From Legionella tucsonensis (GTDB taxonomy: Bacteria > Pseudomonadota > Gammaproteobacteria > Legionellales > Legionellaceae), in the NCBI RefSeq assembly GCF_001468035.1, contig NZ_LNZA01000001.1, forward strand, positions 701,010-765,009: a stretch of 64,000 bases of DNA. Direction: 5' to 3'. Each line of letters opens with the position of its first letter. Position 1 is the stretch's first letter. Shown piece after piece: positions 27,710 through 36,763 of this stretch. The position numbers and the translations under genes were made by a program. The notes under the pieces are model-generated. The model was not told where the DNA came from. It searched no databases and was given only the letters and a program-made list of their open reading frames with translations.

Positions 27710-28411
27710 TTAAATAATAACGTTTACTTTCTTTGAGTCTGTAATCTGAGCTTCAATAATTTTTTTAGAAGAAAGATTGCGTACTTTAATGGTTTCACCC
27801 AATGAGCCCTCTTCCAAAGCAATACCATCCATGCTTACAGTTAAATTGCTATCACTAGCAACAATAGAAACATGCTCTCCTTTATTAATCAATTTCGCTG
27901 CTTCTATATTATGCGGATTAAGCGGGCTATTTGGTGGAATATTTTGTTTGCATATTTGCCCTATTAATAAATCCTTTTTAGTAAAATAACCATGATTTAA
28001 TCTCTGTACATCCATTTCCGTTTGATAGATATCATCTTTGGAAAGTCGGGTACCTTTAATAAGAGCACGTTTTGCTACGTAGATCGTTTTTAATACAGTT
28101 ATTTTAATAGGAACGTATAGAGACCAATGATTGTCATTTTCTTGACATTTTATTCCCATGGTACTGGTGTTTAAAATAGGAGATTGGTAGGGATTAAAAA
28201 CAACCAGCTGATCTTCAGCGCATGCTTTGAGATTTAAACGGGAATCAATTTTATCCGCTGTAACACGAATTATTCCTTCTTTATATGAAGAAAGCTCGTT
28301 ACGTACATGCTGTTCTATTTTGCTTGTGAGTATTTCAGGCGGCTGCATTGCTTCAGCATGTAGCCCTGTACTTGCAAAAAATAGTAAAACACTTAGTATG
28401 CACTTTTTCAC
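27710..28411 (-). CDS. flgA: Flagellar P-ring assembly chaperone FlgA
   Basis: Periplasmic chaperone for FlgI P-ring assembly. It has 233 residues: a signal peptide (MKKCILSVLLFFASTGLHA), then an SAF-like domain (VAKRALIKGTRLSKDDIYQTEMDVQRL with a PNSPLNPHNIE segment) and a C-terminal barrel (GEHVSIVASDSNLTVSMDG...). The start codon is GTG with GAGG upstream. It is first in the flgA-flgM-flgN cluster and has a sigma-54 type promoter. Confidence 0.93.
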   Translation of the reverse strand: MKKCILSVLLFFASTGLHAEAMQPPEILTSKIEQHVRNELSSYKEGIIRVTADKIDSRLNLKACAEDQLVVFNPYQSPILNTSTMGIKCQENDNHWSLYVPIKITVLKTIYVAKRALIKGTRLSKDDIYQTEMDVQRLNHGYFTKKDLLIGQICKQNIPPNSPLNPHNIEAAKLINKGEHVSIVASDSNLTVSMDGIALEEGSLGETIKVRNLSSKKIIEAQITDSKKVNVII

Positions 28412-28443
28412 AAATAATTCCTCGTTAAATAACTTGTTGCAAA

Positions 28444-28460
28444 CTGCAAATATTATGCCA
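28444..28460 (-). promoter_or_regulatory. Sigma-54 (RpoN) promoter of flgA
   Basis: On the minus strand TGGCAT-AATAT-TTGCA matches the -24/-12 consensus TGGCAC-N5-TTGCA at all but one position, 33 bases before the flgA GTG. RpoN/FleQ control of early flagellar genes is known in Legionella. Confidence 0.8.
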
Positions 28461-28479
28461 ATTTTCAGGAGAGTATTAC

Positions 28480-28845
28480 ATGATGATTCATCTCATTGTT
28501 TACGCAGTGATCTTATTGATATTCCAATTACCGGTTCATGCAGATAGCCATCACCCTCAAGAGTTCTTAAAATCAATTAGCGGTACCAAAGATGAGGGCG
28601 AACAAATTTACAATCATTTTTGCATCAATTGTCACGCGAGCAAACCATTAATTCCTATAGGTGCCCCCAGAGTTGGTGAAAAAGCGGATTGGAAAGTACG
28701 TTTAAAACAGGGAATGGAAGCACTCTTTAAACATACTGATGAGGGCTTAAATGCTATGCCGCCTCGTGGGGGATGCTTTGAATGCACTGATGAACAGTTA
28801 ATGAGTGCCATTCAATATATGCTCCCAAAACAACCAAAAAACTAA
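28480..28845 (+). CDS. Cytochrome c5-like monohaem cytochrome
   Basis: A 121-residue periplasmic class I cytochrome c. The signal peptide (LIVYAVILLIFQLPVHA) is followed by one haem site CINCH, and the distal Met ligand is probably in AMPPRGGC. Two further cysteines (GGCFEC) match the cytochrome c5 disulfide pattern. AGGAGAG at 28467-28473 sets the ATG at 28480. It is divergent from flgA. The role is electron transfer; the partner is unknown. Confidence 0.9.
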   Translation: MMIHLIVYAVILLIFQLPVHADSHHPQEFLKSISGTKDEGEQIYNHFCINCHASKPLIPIGAPRVGEKADWKVRLKQGMEALFKHTDEGLNAMPPRGGCFECTDEQLMSAIQYMLPKQPKN

Positions 28846-28959
28846 CCATTAAATGAGCCTTAAGCTCATAAAAAGATCATAGTGTAAAAAAAATTTATAA
28901 AAAAACCTAAACCTATTTTTAAATCTCCCGATAAATAGAAAAAAAGAGGGAGAAATAAA

Positions 28960-29517
28960 GTGAAAAAATATCTAGTGTTAGTCCCAGTGTGTGCTTTAGC
29001 AACATCCTGTGCTTCCATGGATAGATCGGTCCCTATAGTTGATGATGCGGGTTACACACATTATACGATGAGTATGAAATCTGACCATAGAGGTTCTAGC
29101 GCCTTTCCCCAAAAAAGACCGGCAACAGGAAAGAAAGTGATTGTATTTGACCCTAAAGCAACAGCGTGGGCAGCTTATGATAAAGAAGGTAATAGGGTAA
29201 ATACCGGCAGTGCTTCCGGGGGTAAAGATTTTTGTGAAGATACAGGTAAACCCTGTCGTACGGTGACTGGAGCATTCCGGATCTACTCTAAAAAAGGTGA
29301 AGAATGTACCTCCAGTCTTTATCCATTAGAAACAAATGGCGGTGCAAAAATGCCATACTGTATGCATTTCCATGGAGCTTATTCTATCCATGCGGCATAT
29401 GAAGTACCTAGCTATAATGCAAGCCATGGCTGCATCCGTGTTTTACCCAGCGCAGCAAAATGGTTAAACGAAAATTTTGCTGATATTGGCACTACAGTAA
29501 TTGTTAAGCCTTACTAA
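28960..29517 (+). CDS. L,D-transpeptidase lipoprotein
   Basis: A 185-residue YkuD-domain enzyme that would cross-link or anchor at peptidoglycan in the periplasm. The lipobox is ATSC (Cys17). The catalytic motif is seen as HGAYSIHAAYE followed by SHGCIRV, with the nucleophilic Cys. The start is GTG at 28960 after AGAGGGAGA. Cysteines elsewhere (FCEDTGKPC) may form disulfides. It is followed by a good intrinsic terminator. A second, unrelated-looking L,D-transpeptidase lies at 35504. Confidence 0.9.
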   Translation: MKKYLVLVPVCALATSCASMDRSVPIVDDAGYTHYTMSMKSDHRGSSAFPQKRPATGKKVIVFDPKATAWAAYDKEGNRVNTGSASGGKDFCEDTGKPCRTVTGAFRIYSKKGEECTSSLYPLETNGGAKMPYCMHFHGAYSIHAAYEVPSYNASHGCIRVLPSAAKWLNENFADIGTTVIVKPY

Positions 29518-29555
29518 ACAATTGACGGTTATTAAATATGATAATCTCCACAACT

Positions 29556-29579
29556 GCCCTGCATTTGCAGGGCTTTTTT
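29556..29579 (+). terminator. Intrinsic terminator after the L,D-transpeptidase
   Basis: GCCCTGC-ATTT-GCAGGGC stem of 7 bp followed directly by six T. Confidence 0.9.
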
Positions 29580-29749
29580 ATTAAGGTACTCTTTTTAACA
29601 ATACCAATTTAATAATGAAAATAAACTGAGAGATTGTTGTTCTTAGGGTAAACACATCTAATAGACCTATTACCGATCAACTGAAAGGTAACGAGACGAT
29701 GATATTTGAGCTATATTTAAGAGAAACAAGTCATGTAAAGTAAAATCAA

Positions 29750-31363
29750 ATGAGTACAGAAAAATTATCAGATGATTTGATGGAGAGAATTCTTAAAGGA
29801 CAAAGTCTTGCAGAAGAAATGTCAAAAAAAGTACAGCTTAGTCCTCAACCTCCGGAACAAAAAAAATTTATACTTAGATTACTTATCAATAAGATTCCAT
29901 TACTATCTGGTTTATTACAAAGTTTAGGAAGTTCTGGCACTGCAACTACAGCTCTAATCAAAAGTCTGGGTAATACGACTCAAGCTTTGCAAGGTGCAAG
30001 TGCTGGCTTTCATTATGCTGGCCTAGGTATTGCGGCAGTTAATTTTGTTCGAATTCCTTTGATTTATTTCTTTTCACTTATTGCTAGAGAACGCCCGCCT
30101 TTTACCCTCTCTAATAATGCACGTTGGGCATATTCTGCATTATTATTGGGTTTGACCTTAACCGCTATTTTAGTTCCCGCAGCAGCGCCTCCCATTGCTT
30201 TGGCTATGGCCAGTTTAAGTTTGGTACTTAGCTTGGTTTCTATAGGACATATGATTTACAAACAGTACACAATTCGAAAATCGTTACGAGAAACCAATAA
30301 AAATATAAAGACCCAAAATAACCTTTTAGATGAGATAGGAATAAACGCTCAACGATTGAGTTTGAAATTAAAAAAACTTGATAAAAATGATGAGGATTAT
30401 GAGGAAAGAGCCAGAGCTATTTGCAAAAAAATTGAAGACTTAAACGGTGAATATGAGACTGAAAAAGACAAGTTACAGAAGCTTTATAATAAAAAACGGG
30501 ACGATGAGCAAATGCTTAAAGGTATGGGTGCCGTTGCATTTATGGATAGAGGCATCACCGCAGCCCTTACTTCTGTTGCTATTATCGGTTTGGCATTGAG
30601 TCTATTTTTTCCGCCTGTTGGTCTTGGTATTGTCGCAGGCAGTGCGGGACTAGGCGCTCTTTATGTAGTGAGTCGAGTTGCTGTTTCATTGCTTGCTCCA
30701 ATAGTTAGCTCGCAAATAAAAAAACTAGGACTGTGGAATTCCAAAACAAATGAAAATGAGGAGTCTCTTGAGCTCTCTCTAAACCCGGAGGATTCATTAG
30801 AAAATCAATCCTCATTATCGTCATCAGAAGGATATGAAAGTCCTATGAATCAAGAGACTTCATTAGCAGAAGGGTATAAGAGAACTATAAATAATGAGGA
30901 TTCTACTCTAAAGACGATGAGAGAACTATTTGGAATAAAAGCAGCCCAGAGATTGGAAGAATTAAAAGAAGATGTCATTGAGATGAGAAAACTCGATAAT
31001 CGTTTATCAGCAATCGTTGAATCTAAGAATCATCGAGAAGTTTTAAAATTTTTTCAAAATTTAGCGGTAATTGCCCAAATGGAGGAATGTCCTCATGATG
31101 ATTTAAGATGCTTATTAGACAAATTTTCTTCTAAAAAAGAGCAGATATTGCCTTTACTTGAGGATTCTCTTGATGAAGTGAAAAATGGTTCTCTGATCAT
31201 ATCGAAAGAAGAGAAAGCTGCATTATACGCTTCTGAACCTTTAATGGCTATTTTAAAACAAAGTAAAAGACTGACCGATTTAAGATTTTTAGTTTCATCA
31301 ACACAAAACACTGTATCGGCAGAAGTAAAACGAGTAAACGAACATTTAAATTTTGAACAGTAA
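29750..31363 (+). CDS. Effector-like protein: two membrane hairpins around a coiled coil
   Basis: An unrecognised 537-residue protein. Two hydrophobic pairs (about 127-170 and 268-318) flank a charged coiled coil (about 178-258). The C-terminal half has an acidic Ser/Glu-rich linker with repeated units (EDSLENQSSLSSSEGYES; EDSTLKTM) and a helical end (about 385-537). No signal peptide. Membrane hairpins plus coiled coils are typical of Dot/Icm effectors that sit in host membranes, so translocation is likely but inferred. The ribosome site is weak. It is flanked by a terminator upstream and a gene remnant downstream. Confidence 0.75.
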   Translation: MSTEKLSDDLMERILKGQSLAEEMSKKVQLSPQPPEQKKFILRLLINKIPLLSGLLQSLGSSGTATTALIKSLGNTTQALQGASAGFHYAGLGIAAVNFVRIPLIYFFSLIARERPPFTLSNNARWAYSALLLGLTLTAILVPAAAPPIALAMASLSLVLSLVSIGHMIYKQYTIRKSLRETNKNIKTQNNLLDEIGINAQRLSLKLKKLDKNDEDYEERARAICKKIEDLNGEYETEKDKLQKLYNKKRDDEQMLKGMGAVAFMDRGITAALTSVAIIGLALSLFFPPVGLGIVAGSAGLGALYVVSRVAVSLLAPIVSSQIKKLGLWNSKTNENEESLELSLNPEDSLENQSSLSSSEGYESPMNQETSLAEGYKRTINNEDSTLKTMRELFGIKAAQRLEELKEDVIEMRKLDNRLSAIVESKNHREVLKFFQNLAVIAQMEECPHDDLRCLLDKFSSKKEQILPLLEDSLDEVKNGSLIISKEEKAALYASEPLMAILKQSKRLTDLRFLVSSTQNTVSAEVKRVNEHLNFEQ

Positions 31364-31629
31364 TAAACCACTCTACTTCCAGAACTAACAATCGAAGAAC
31401 TCTATTTGGGAGCTAAAATCAAGTCACAACTCTTTCCTTCCCTGTCGGTGATGAGTATTTTACTGTATCGCTTTATAAAAGCATTTTTATATTTTCGACT
31501 TCCACTTTTAATTTTTCTGCAATTATTTTTTTCATTATGCTTTCGATTTAGGTTAATAAGTTTTTTCATTGGATTAAAATTTCAAATTGCAACTTTTTAA
31601 CTAGACTTTTAAAAAATTGCAAAAAAATT

Positions 31630-31764
31630 ATGGATATTGTTGATCTAAAGTCTTTTCTTGCCGTCGTTAAATATTGGTCAATAACACTGGCTGCTAAAAA
31701 ACTCTATATTACTCAATCGGCTATGAGTAAACGAATTCAAAAATTGGAAAGTTCTCTTCAGTAG
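31630..31764 (+). pseudogene. LysR-family regulator, N-terminal HTH remnant
   Basis: A 44-codon frame starting MDIVDLKSFLAVVKYWS and containing the LysR helix-turn-helix (LAAKKLYITQSAMSKRIQKLE), ended by a TAG where a normal regulator would run about 300 residues. Just downstream another frame reads VIEKGLNQRDEGIFYL and ends at 31880, with no continuity to LysR. The locus is a decayed or truncated regulator. Confidence 0.75.
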
Positions 31765-31947
31765 AACATCATAATCCAGATCGGGCGGTGATAGAAAAAG
31801 GTTTAAATCAAAGAGATGAAGGAATTTTTTACCTTAGCTCTTTAATTCATGAAAGAGTCTTGTTAAGAATAAGTGAGTAGCAGCTAAATGGCCCTATCTC
31901 AAATCAAGACTATAATTAAATAGTATTGGAATGTTCTGAGGACAATT

Positions 31948-32130
31948 ATGAAAAAGAAAGACAGTGAAAATGAATACAGAGGAATTTTTTCAATTATTAT
32001 CATTGTCATTTTAGCCATTATTCTGGTTTATTATTCTTCATATTATTCTTCTGTATCTAGCGAAACTCAAAAAACTAATATACCTGTAGAAGCCCCTGCT
32101 CCTCCAGCTGAGAATACTGGCGGAATTTAA
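31948..32130 (+). CDS. Small single-span membrane protein
   Basis: A 60-residue protein: charged N-terminus (MKKKDSENEYRG), one strongly hydrophobic helix (IFSIIIIVILAIILVYY), then a Ser/Tyr stretch and a Pro/Ala tail. GAGG precedes the ATG. It looks real by composition, but no family is recognised. Confidence 0.55.
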   Translation: MKKKDSENEYRGIFSIIIIVILAIILVYYSSYYSSVSSETQKTNIPVEAPAPPAENTGGI

Positions 32131-32217
32131 TAATAAAACAGGGCAAGATCATACCATGATGAATAAGTTTTGAATTTTTAGTTTATCTATGATCAAATTC
32201 ATCCATTTGAATTGACT

Positions 32218-32427
32218 AAATGGATGAAAGATGAGTTTTATAGGTTATTTTGGTGAAATCAGAGATCTCAATTAAAGAGAGCGAAACACATAAAGTCCTC
32301 CCATAAAGCTGAATCTCCTGCACATCGCTGAACAACCAGTCCAGCTCTAATCCGATGTTCCGCAGCTTGTCTGAGGGCTCCAGACTCTTCGGTCGTTCTA
32401 TTTCTGCCAGAACCGTGATAAGCGCCT
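32218..32427 (-). pseudogene. Start-less GC-rich open frame, possible acquired remnant
   Basis: On the minus strand an open frame without a start codon reads ALITVLAEIERPKSLEPS and then RNIGLELDWLFSDVQEIQL. Its 32300-32425 part is clearly richer in G+C than its surroundings. The text resembles the end of a small HTH or antitoxin-like protein, but I cannot place it. The rest of the gap 32131-32470 shows nothing else. Confidence 0.3.
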
Positions 32428-32470
32428 AATTTAGCCTATAATTTAGACAGAAGCACTTGAGAATGCCAAT

Positions 32471-35341
32471 ATGAAACTTGTTAATCTTTTCCAATATGTT
32501 TTTTCAGGTAGAGGAATTATAGATGTAAGTACTATTGATCCTAATAATGTTGAAAGAATAAAGTTAAGGATTGAAAAAAGATCAAAAGAGATAAAGAAGG
32601 AATTTGAATTTATTTTAAAAGATGAAAATCTTTCACATCACTTCCGCATGATGCTCCTGCAACTCAATACTCCTAACTCCTTGAGCTTAGCAAAAATTTT
32701 GTTTGATCCTAAGGAAATTCAAGCATCCAGCTCTACTGAAAACGTTGTAATTCCTACAGATGACAAACTTCGAGAGGTATTTAAAGAAAAAAATGATTTA
32801 TACGGATATTTTGCTCCTAATGATTTGCAAGCATTCAAGCGCTTTTCTGCTATTTATAAATTTCTACAACTAGCATCAAACTATATAAACTGTGATAATA
32901 GCAAGCCAGAAGAGCTTTATGAGTGTGCTTATAAAGCTTTAGTATGTTTTGGCAACTTCAAGGACCAAACCGATTTAACTATGTTAGAAAGTATAGAAAA
33001 ATTTCTTCTCACAAAACAAGCGAGTCAAGTAGCAAATAAACCCCTGCCTTCTCTTATGGATCTACAAATAGGTAAAAAAAATGGAATTCATTATGAAGAA
33101 TGGACTCAATTTATCCAAAAACACGGCATTAAAGCATTAAAATTTTTTAAAAGAGCACAAGATATTGAGGATAAATTAAAGAGAGCTCCTGAAACACTGG
33201 CGGAAGCATTCGATGCATTGGCTCAAGCTGATTATAAACGTTACAGTGAGGATCCAGATCTTGCTAAAGTCTGTGAACAATATAATGCTCCAGAAGCAGT
33301 ATTCAATAGGTGTCTTGATTTAGATTTAAAAAAATTATGGAAAACAAAAGATAATTTACCGGACATTATCGTTAATGGCTTAGATTCTGAGATTAACCAA
33401 CCTGGATACTATCTAGTTAAATTGCCCATCAAGGATCCTCGTTCTTTAATTCTTGGATATATTACTAATGATTGTCAATCTATTGGTAGCAAAGGAGAAC
33501 CTTGCGTACTCGATGGAATTAGTTCGGAGCATGATGGATTTTATGTGATGCTCAAAAAGAAAGACTCCAAAAAGGAGATCTCGCCATTCTTGCACGATAA
33601 GACTATTGATTATGATAATTTTGAAATCGTTGGTCAAGGATATGCTTGGCGCACTATGAGTGGAAATCTTACTATTGATTCTTGGGAAAATGCACGGGAT
33701 AAAGATGATGGCATTGCCGTGGCGATGCTTAAGAAATTTGGCCAAATGGTTATTTCACAAAGTAAGGGAAATATAATACAGGTTACCACCGGTAGAAATA
33801 GTCCGAGAACCCCCTCTGCGTTTAGTAAAGGTCCTGCTTTGAAGTATGCAGAAATAATGGAGGAAGGAACTCAATATAACGACTCTAAAAGTCAAACACT
33901 AATTGCTATAGATAATAAAAAAATCGAGGATATTCGAAGCGAGCTCGTTTTCCAACTGACTGAGAATTTCGAGTTTACTTACACACGAACTTTAAGGAGT
34001 TTAATAGATACAATTTATTCTCAAAAACATAGTATGTGGGTGGAGAGCTTGTTAGTCAATTCCACTGGTTTAGATTGGCGATCAGAAGACATACTGTCCA
34101 CTATTTATTCATGTGTTGGTCTGGACGATACTGGGGGGGTTATTACTTGGAAGGCATTGTTTTTATTAGAGCAAGCCTCCTTACTCGATAACGACTCATT
34201 TCAAAAAATTACTGCAGATAAATGGTTAGCTAGAAATGTTTGCGAAGCAATCATTGCTTTAGGTAACGCGCAACTACTTGATCATAAAAATTTTGAAATC
34301 ATCATTAAGATAAGTAAGGAGCAAATTCTAAATAAAGATAGCGTCTTAGCGAATATATCTCAGAGTGTTATTCGGCTTTCTCGTGCTAATATTCATTTAG
34401 ATAACAATGGCTTTGACGCTTTAGCAAATTCCTATTTACATGCTGAAAAATCGAGAAAAAATTTCCGCGAAGAGATTCTCACTGTTGTAATTAATTTAAA
34501 AACAAAATTTGATATCACACTAGATAGTATTACATTTAAGAAGCTACTTGATAATGAAAAATATGCACCTGAGATCCTAAATCTGTTTGCAATGGCACAA
34601 GAGTATAAATTGAATGTGCTCGATAATGGTGTATATAAGAACATTATAGAAAATGCTCCATACATACAAGGAATTAATAATATAATTCCTGAACTAGCAG
34701 CAATAAATATTCTTGATGACTCTATTTTTCAATCGTTGATTAATCATGCAAAAGATAGTCCTTTCATTTCTGATGTAATCTTATTATTGAGCGAGCAAAA
34801 TATATTAGATAAAGAGAATTTTAATCATTTAATGCAATGCATCCTCTTTGCGGAGGAAATTTACGATGCTTTAGAGCCACTCGGTGGCCAAGACATATTA
34901 GACAGAGAGAAAGTTCAATTTATTTTAGAACATCATAATAGCGCCCGATATTTGGGAAAAATTTTTGCAAAACTAGACGAAGTTGACTTATTAGATAATG
35001 ATTATTTCAATAAACTAAAACCTTGTGTTTCCTCTTTAGAAGAGTTAAGTAAGATTATTTCCTTGCTTGAAAGATACGAGCTTTTAGATAAAGATAATTT
35101 TTTATTGGTAGTAGAAAATCATTCTGCTGCAAAAGATATATTAGCGTCTTTGAAAAAATTAAAAGAAGGTCATATTCTTGATGATAGTCATTTCAAAGAA
35201 GTGATGAAAAATATTCCAAATAATAGCGTAACTCGCAAGGAACAAGAGCCTATTTTACCCAGCGTATCCGCTAAAGAAACGCTACAAAAGTTAAAAAATA
35301 CCGACACTAATGAGGATTTTACCTCAGAATTTAAAGTATGA
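32471..35341 (+). CDS. Large effector-like protein with C-terminal helical repeats
   Basis: An unrecognised 956-residue protein. Residues about 1-300 are helical. A central domain (about 315-450) has GYITNDCQSIG, GFYVMLKK, VGQGYAWRT and NLTIDSWENA, the look of a compact alpha/beta enzyme-like fold, possibly acyltransferase-like (tentative). From about 567 to 917 run some ten degenerate units of 30-40 residues, each starting I/L-L-D-x-x-x-F-x-x-L (for example LLDNDSFQKI, ILDDSIFQSL, LLDKDNFLLV). A Ser/Lys/Glu tail follows. No signal peptide or membrane helix. Size, repeats and context suggest a Dot/Icm effector. Confidence 0.8.
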   Translation: MKLVNLFQYVFSGRGIIDVSTIDPNNVERIKLRIEKRSKEIKKEFEFILKDENLSHHFRMMLLQLNTPNSLSLAKILFDPKEIQASSSTENVVIPTDDKLREVFKEKNDLYGYFAPNDLQAFKRFSAIYKFLQLASNYINCDNSKPEELYECAYKALVCFGNFKDQTDLTMLESIEKFLLTKQASQVANKPLPSLMDLQIGKKNGIHYEEWTQFIQKHGIKALKFFKRAQDIEDKLKRAPETLAEAFDALAQADYKRYSEDPDLAKVCEQYNAPEAVFNRCLDLDLKKLWKTKDNLPDIIVNGLDSEINQPGYYLVKLPIKDPRSLILGYITNDCQSIGSKGEPCVLDGISSEHDGFYVMLKKKDSKKEISPFLHDKTIDYDNFEIVGQGYAWRTMSGNLTIDSWENARDKDDGIAVAMLKKFGQMVISQSKGNIIQVTTGRNSPRTPSAFSKGPALKYAEIMEEGTQYNDSKSQTLIAIDNKKIEDIRSELVFQLTENFEFTYTRTLRSLIDTIYSQKHSMWVESLLVNSTGLDWRSEDILSTIYSCVGLDDTGGVITWKALFLLEQASLLDNDSFQKITADKWLARNVCEAIIALGNAQLLDHKNFEIIIKISKEQILNKDSVLANISQSVIRLSRANIHLDNNGFDALANSYLHAEKSRKNFREEILTVVINLKTKFDITLDSITFKKLLDNEKYAPEILNLFAMAQEYKLNVLDNGVYKNIIENAPYIQGINNIIPELAAINILDDSIFQSLINHAKDSPFISDVILLLSEQNILDKENFNHLMQCILFAEEIYDALEPLGGQDILDREKVQFILEHHNSARYLGKIFAKLDEVDLLDNDYFNKLKPCVSSLEELSKIISLLERYELLDKDNFLLVVENHSAAKDILASLKKLKEGHILDDSHFKEVMKNIPNNSVTRKEQEPILPSVSAKETLQKLKNTDTNEDFTSEFKV

Positions 35342-35503
35342 TAATTAACGGCAATACAATTAACTATCGTTGTAATTTTAGGTAATTTTAAATCACCTAA
35401 AGTACAAGGTAATGAAGAACTACATTCAGCTACACTGTTTATGCACTTGCGAATGCACTATGATGAGATCGCTTTTTGTTCGAAGAAATATGCGATATCA
35501 AAT

Positions 35504-35992
35504 TTAAATAATTAAAACCTTAGCTCTAGGATTGGCTTTTACCCAATTAGCCACATACTCGATATAGTTATTTTTACCCACAGCAATGCATCCACGCGTA
35601 GAGTAGGGTAAGTTGTTTAACCAACTAAACACTCTCGATGACTGAGTTGGTCCATGAATTCCTACGTCTCTACCTGTATATCCTGCAGTTAATTGCTTTG
35701 TAGTCGGATAGAGAATGGGAATAAAAAGTTTAAATTGATTGGATTTTCTTGGATGAGCTAATCCATATAAACCAATGGGAGTTTTATTATCACCCGCATG
35801 TTTTTTCCCGACGCCTTTATATCCGAGGGCTACTTTAAAACTCTTAATTACAGTACCGTGTTTACAAATATTTAAAATTCGCTTTGAGGTGTGTACATTG
35901 ATTCCGTTTGATAAAGGACACGTTGCAGTACTAGCGAATAAAGCGACAGGAAAAAAAATAGATATCATCAAATAAATTGCTTTTATTTTCAT
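35504..35992 (-). CDS. Secreted L,D-transpeptidase (YkuD family)
   Basis: A 162-residue periplasmic enzyme with a signal peptide (MKIKAIYLMISIFFPVALFAS). The catalytic region reads VGIHGP, then STRGCIAVG with the nucleophilic cysteine; the variant STRGC and the small size put it in the ErfK/YbiS-like compact group. It would cleave or cross-link the peptide stem of peptidoglycan. It is only distantly similar to the one at 28960. Confidence 0.88.
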   Translation of the reverse strand: MKIKAIYLMISIFFPVALFASTATCPLSNGINVHTSKRILNICKHGTVIKSFKVALGYKGVGKKHAGDNKTPIGLYGLAHPRKSNQFKLFIPILYPTTKQLTAGYTGRDVGIHGPTQSSRVFSWLNNLPYSTRGCIAVGKNNYIEYVANWVKANPRAKVLII

Positions 35993-36670
35993 GAATAGAC
36001 TAATATTGTTGAAATTGGTTAATAATTATTCCATAGTATTTCTTTTATTCATAGGGATTTTGTGGGTATATTTTGACCAATAATTATAGGGTGAAAGCCT
36101 ATCTGGAGCTAATTCTTTGATTTTAAAAGTGCTCTTGGATGGGCGAGCTCTACTTGAGATCTTAGGTTGAATCCAATTTTAGTCAAGCAGCATATCCTAA
36201 AAATAAAATTACACATTAGTAAGCACTAAAAACGACAGGTAAAACAGATATAAACTAACAAAATATTAACCTTAACCTCGAGTTTTTTCAAATTTATAAG
36301 CCCGTAAATAGGGTGTTAAATCAGTTCATTTTTCGATGAAACCTTACTCAAGAAATGAATAAAATTTAAATGACTTGTTTTAATATTAGGGGCATCAATC
36401 GGGTATTGTCAGATAAATTATGAATCAAAGCTCATAAACCTATCCTCCTTTAGTTATAGCCTTCTCTACTATTTTGCAGAACATAGCTCACCTCCAGTTG
36501 CCTCAATTGTTGATTATTATTAATCAAAGTGATTTATTTTTAATAATAACGTCCGGAAGAATAAGTTGTAACATTTTCGATGTTTGTTGCGAGCAGAAAA
36601 AATTATAGATCAAAAAACCATGTAAAAATAAGGTGTTATAGGATTTCTGAGGAGTATTTAACTATTTATG
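35993..36670. other. Intergenic region without a convincing gene
   Basis: About 680 bp of AT-rich DNA. A minus-strand open frame (36026-36178) has protein-like text but no start codon, and a + strand frame from 36580 is not convincing. A + strand transcript from near 36500 would end at the terminator at 36671-36696, so a small RNA is possible. Confidence 0.4.
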
Positions 36671-36696
36671 AAAGAGCAGAATACTCTGCTCTTTTT
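36671..36696 (+). terminator. Intrinsic terminator, possibly bidirectional
   Basis: AAAGAGCAG-AATACT-CTGCTCTTT with T's following on the + strand and a weaker T-tract on the minus strand. It lies 68 bp beyond the stop of the minus-strand PARG-like gene, which it may also terminate. Confidence 0.7.
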
Positions 36697-36763
36697 AGGC
36701 TTGACTGGCAAGCATTTAAATGGGTTTTGGTAAGTCATAAACCTGAAAAACTTTTACTTGAAT

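Noticed and set aside
31406-31600. 64-codon + strand frame after the 537-residue gene
   Set aside because: Phe/Leu-rich by AT bias, no ribosome site.
36026-36178. Minus-strand open frame with protein-like text
   Set aside because: No start codon and no family; a frame of this length can occur by chance in AT-rich DNA.
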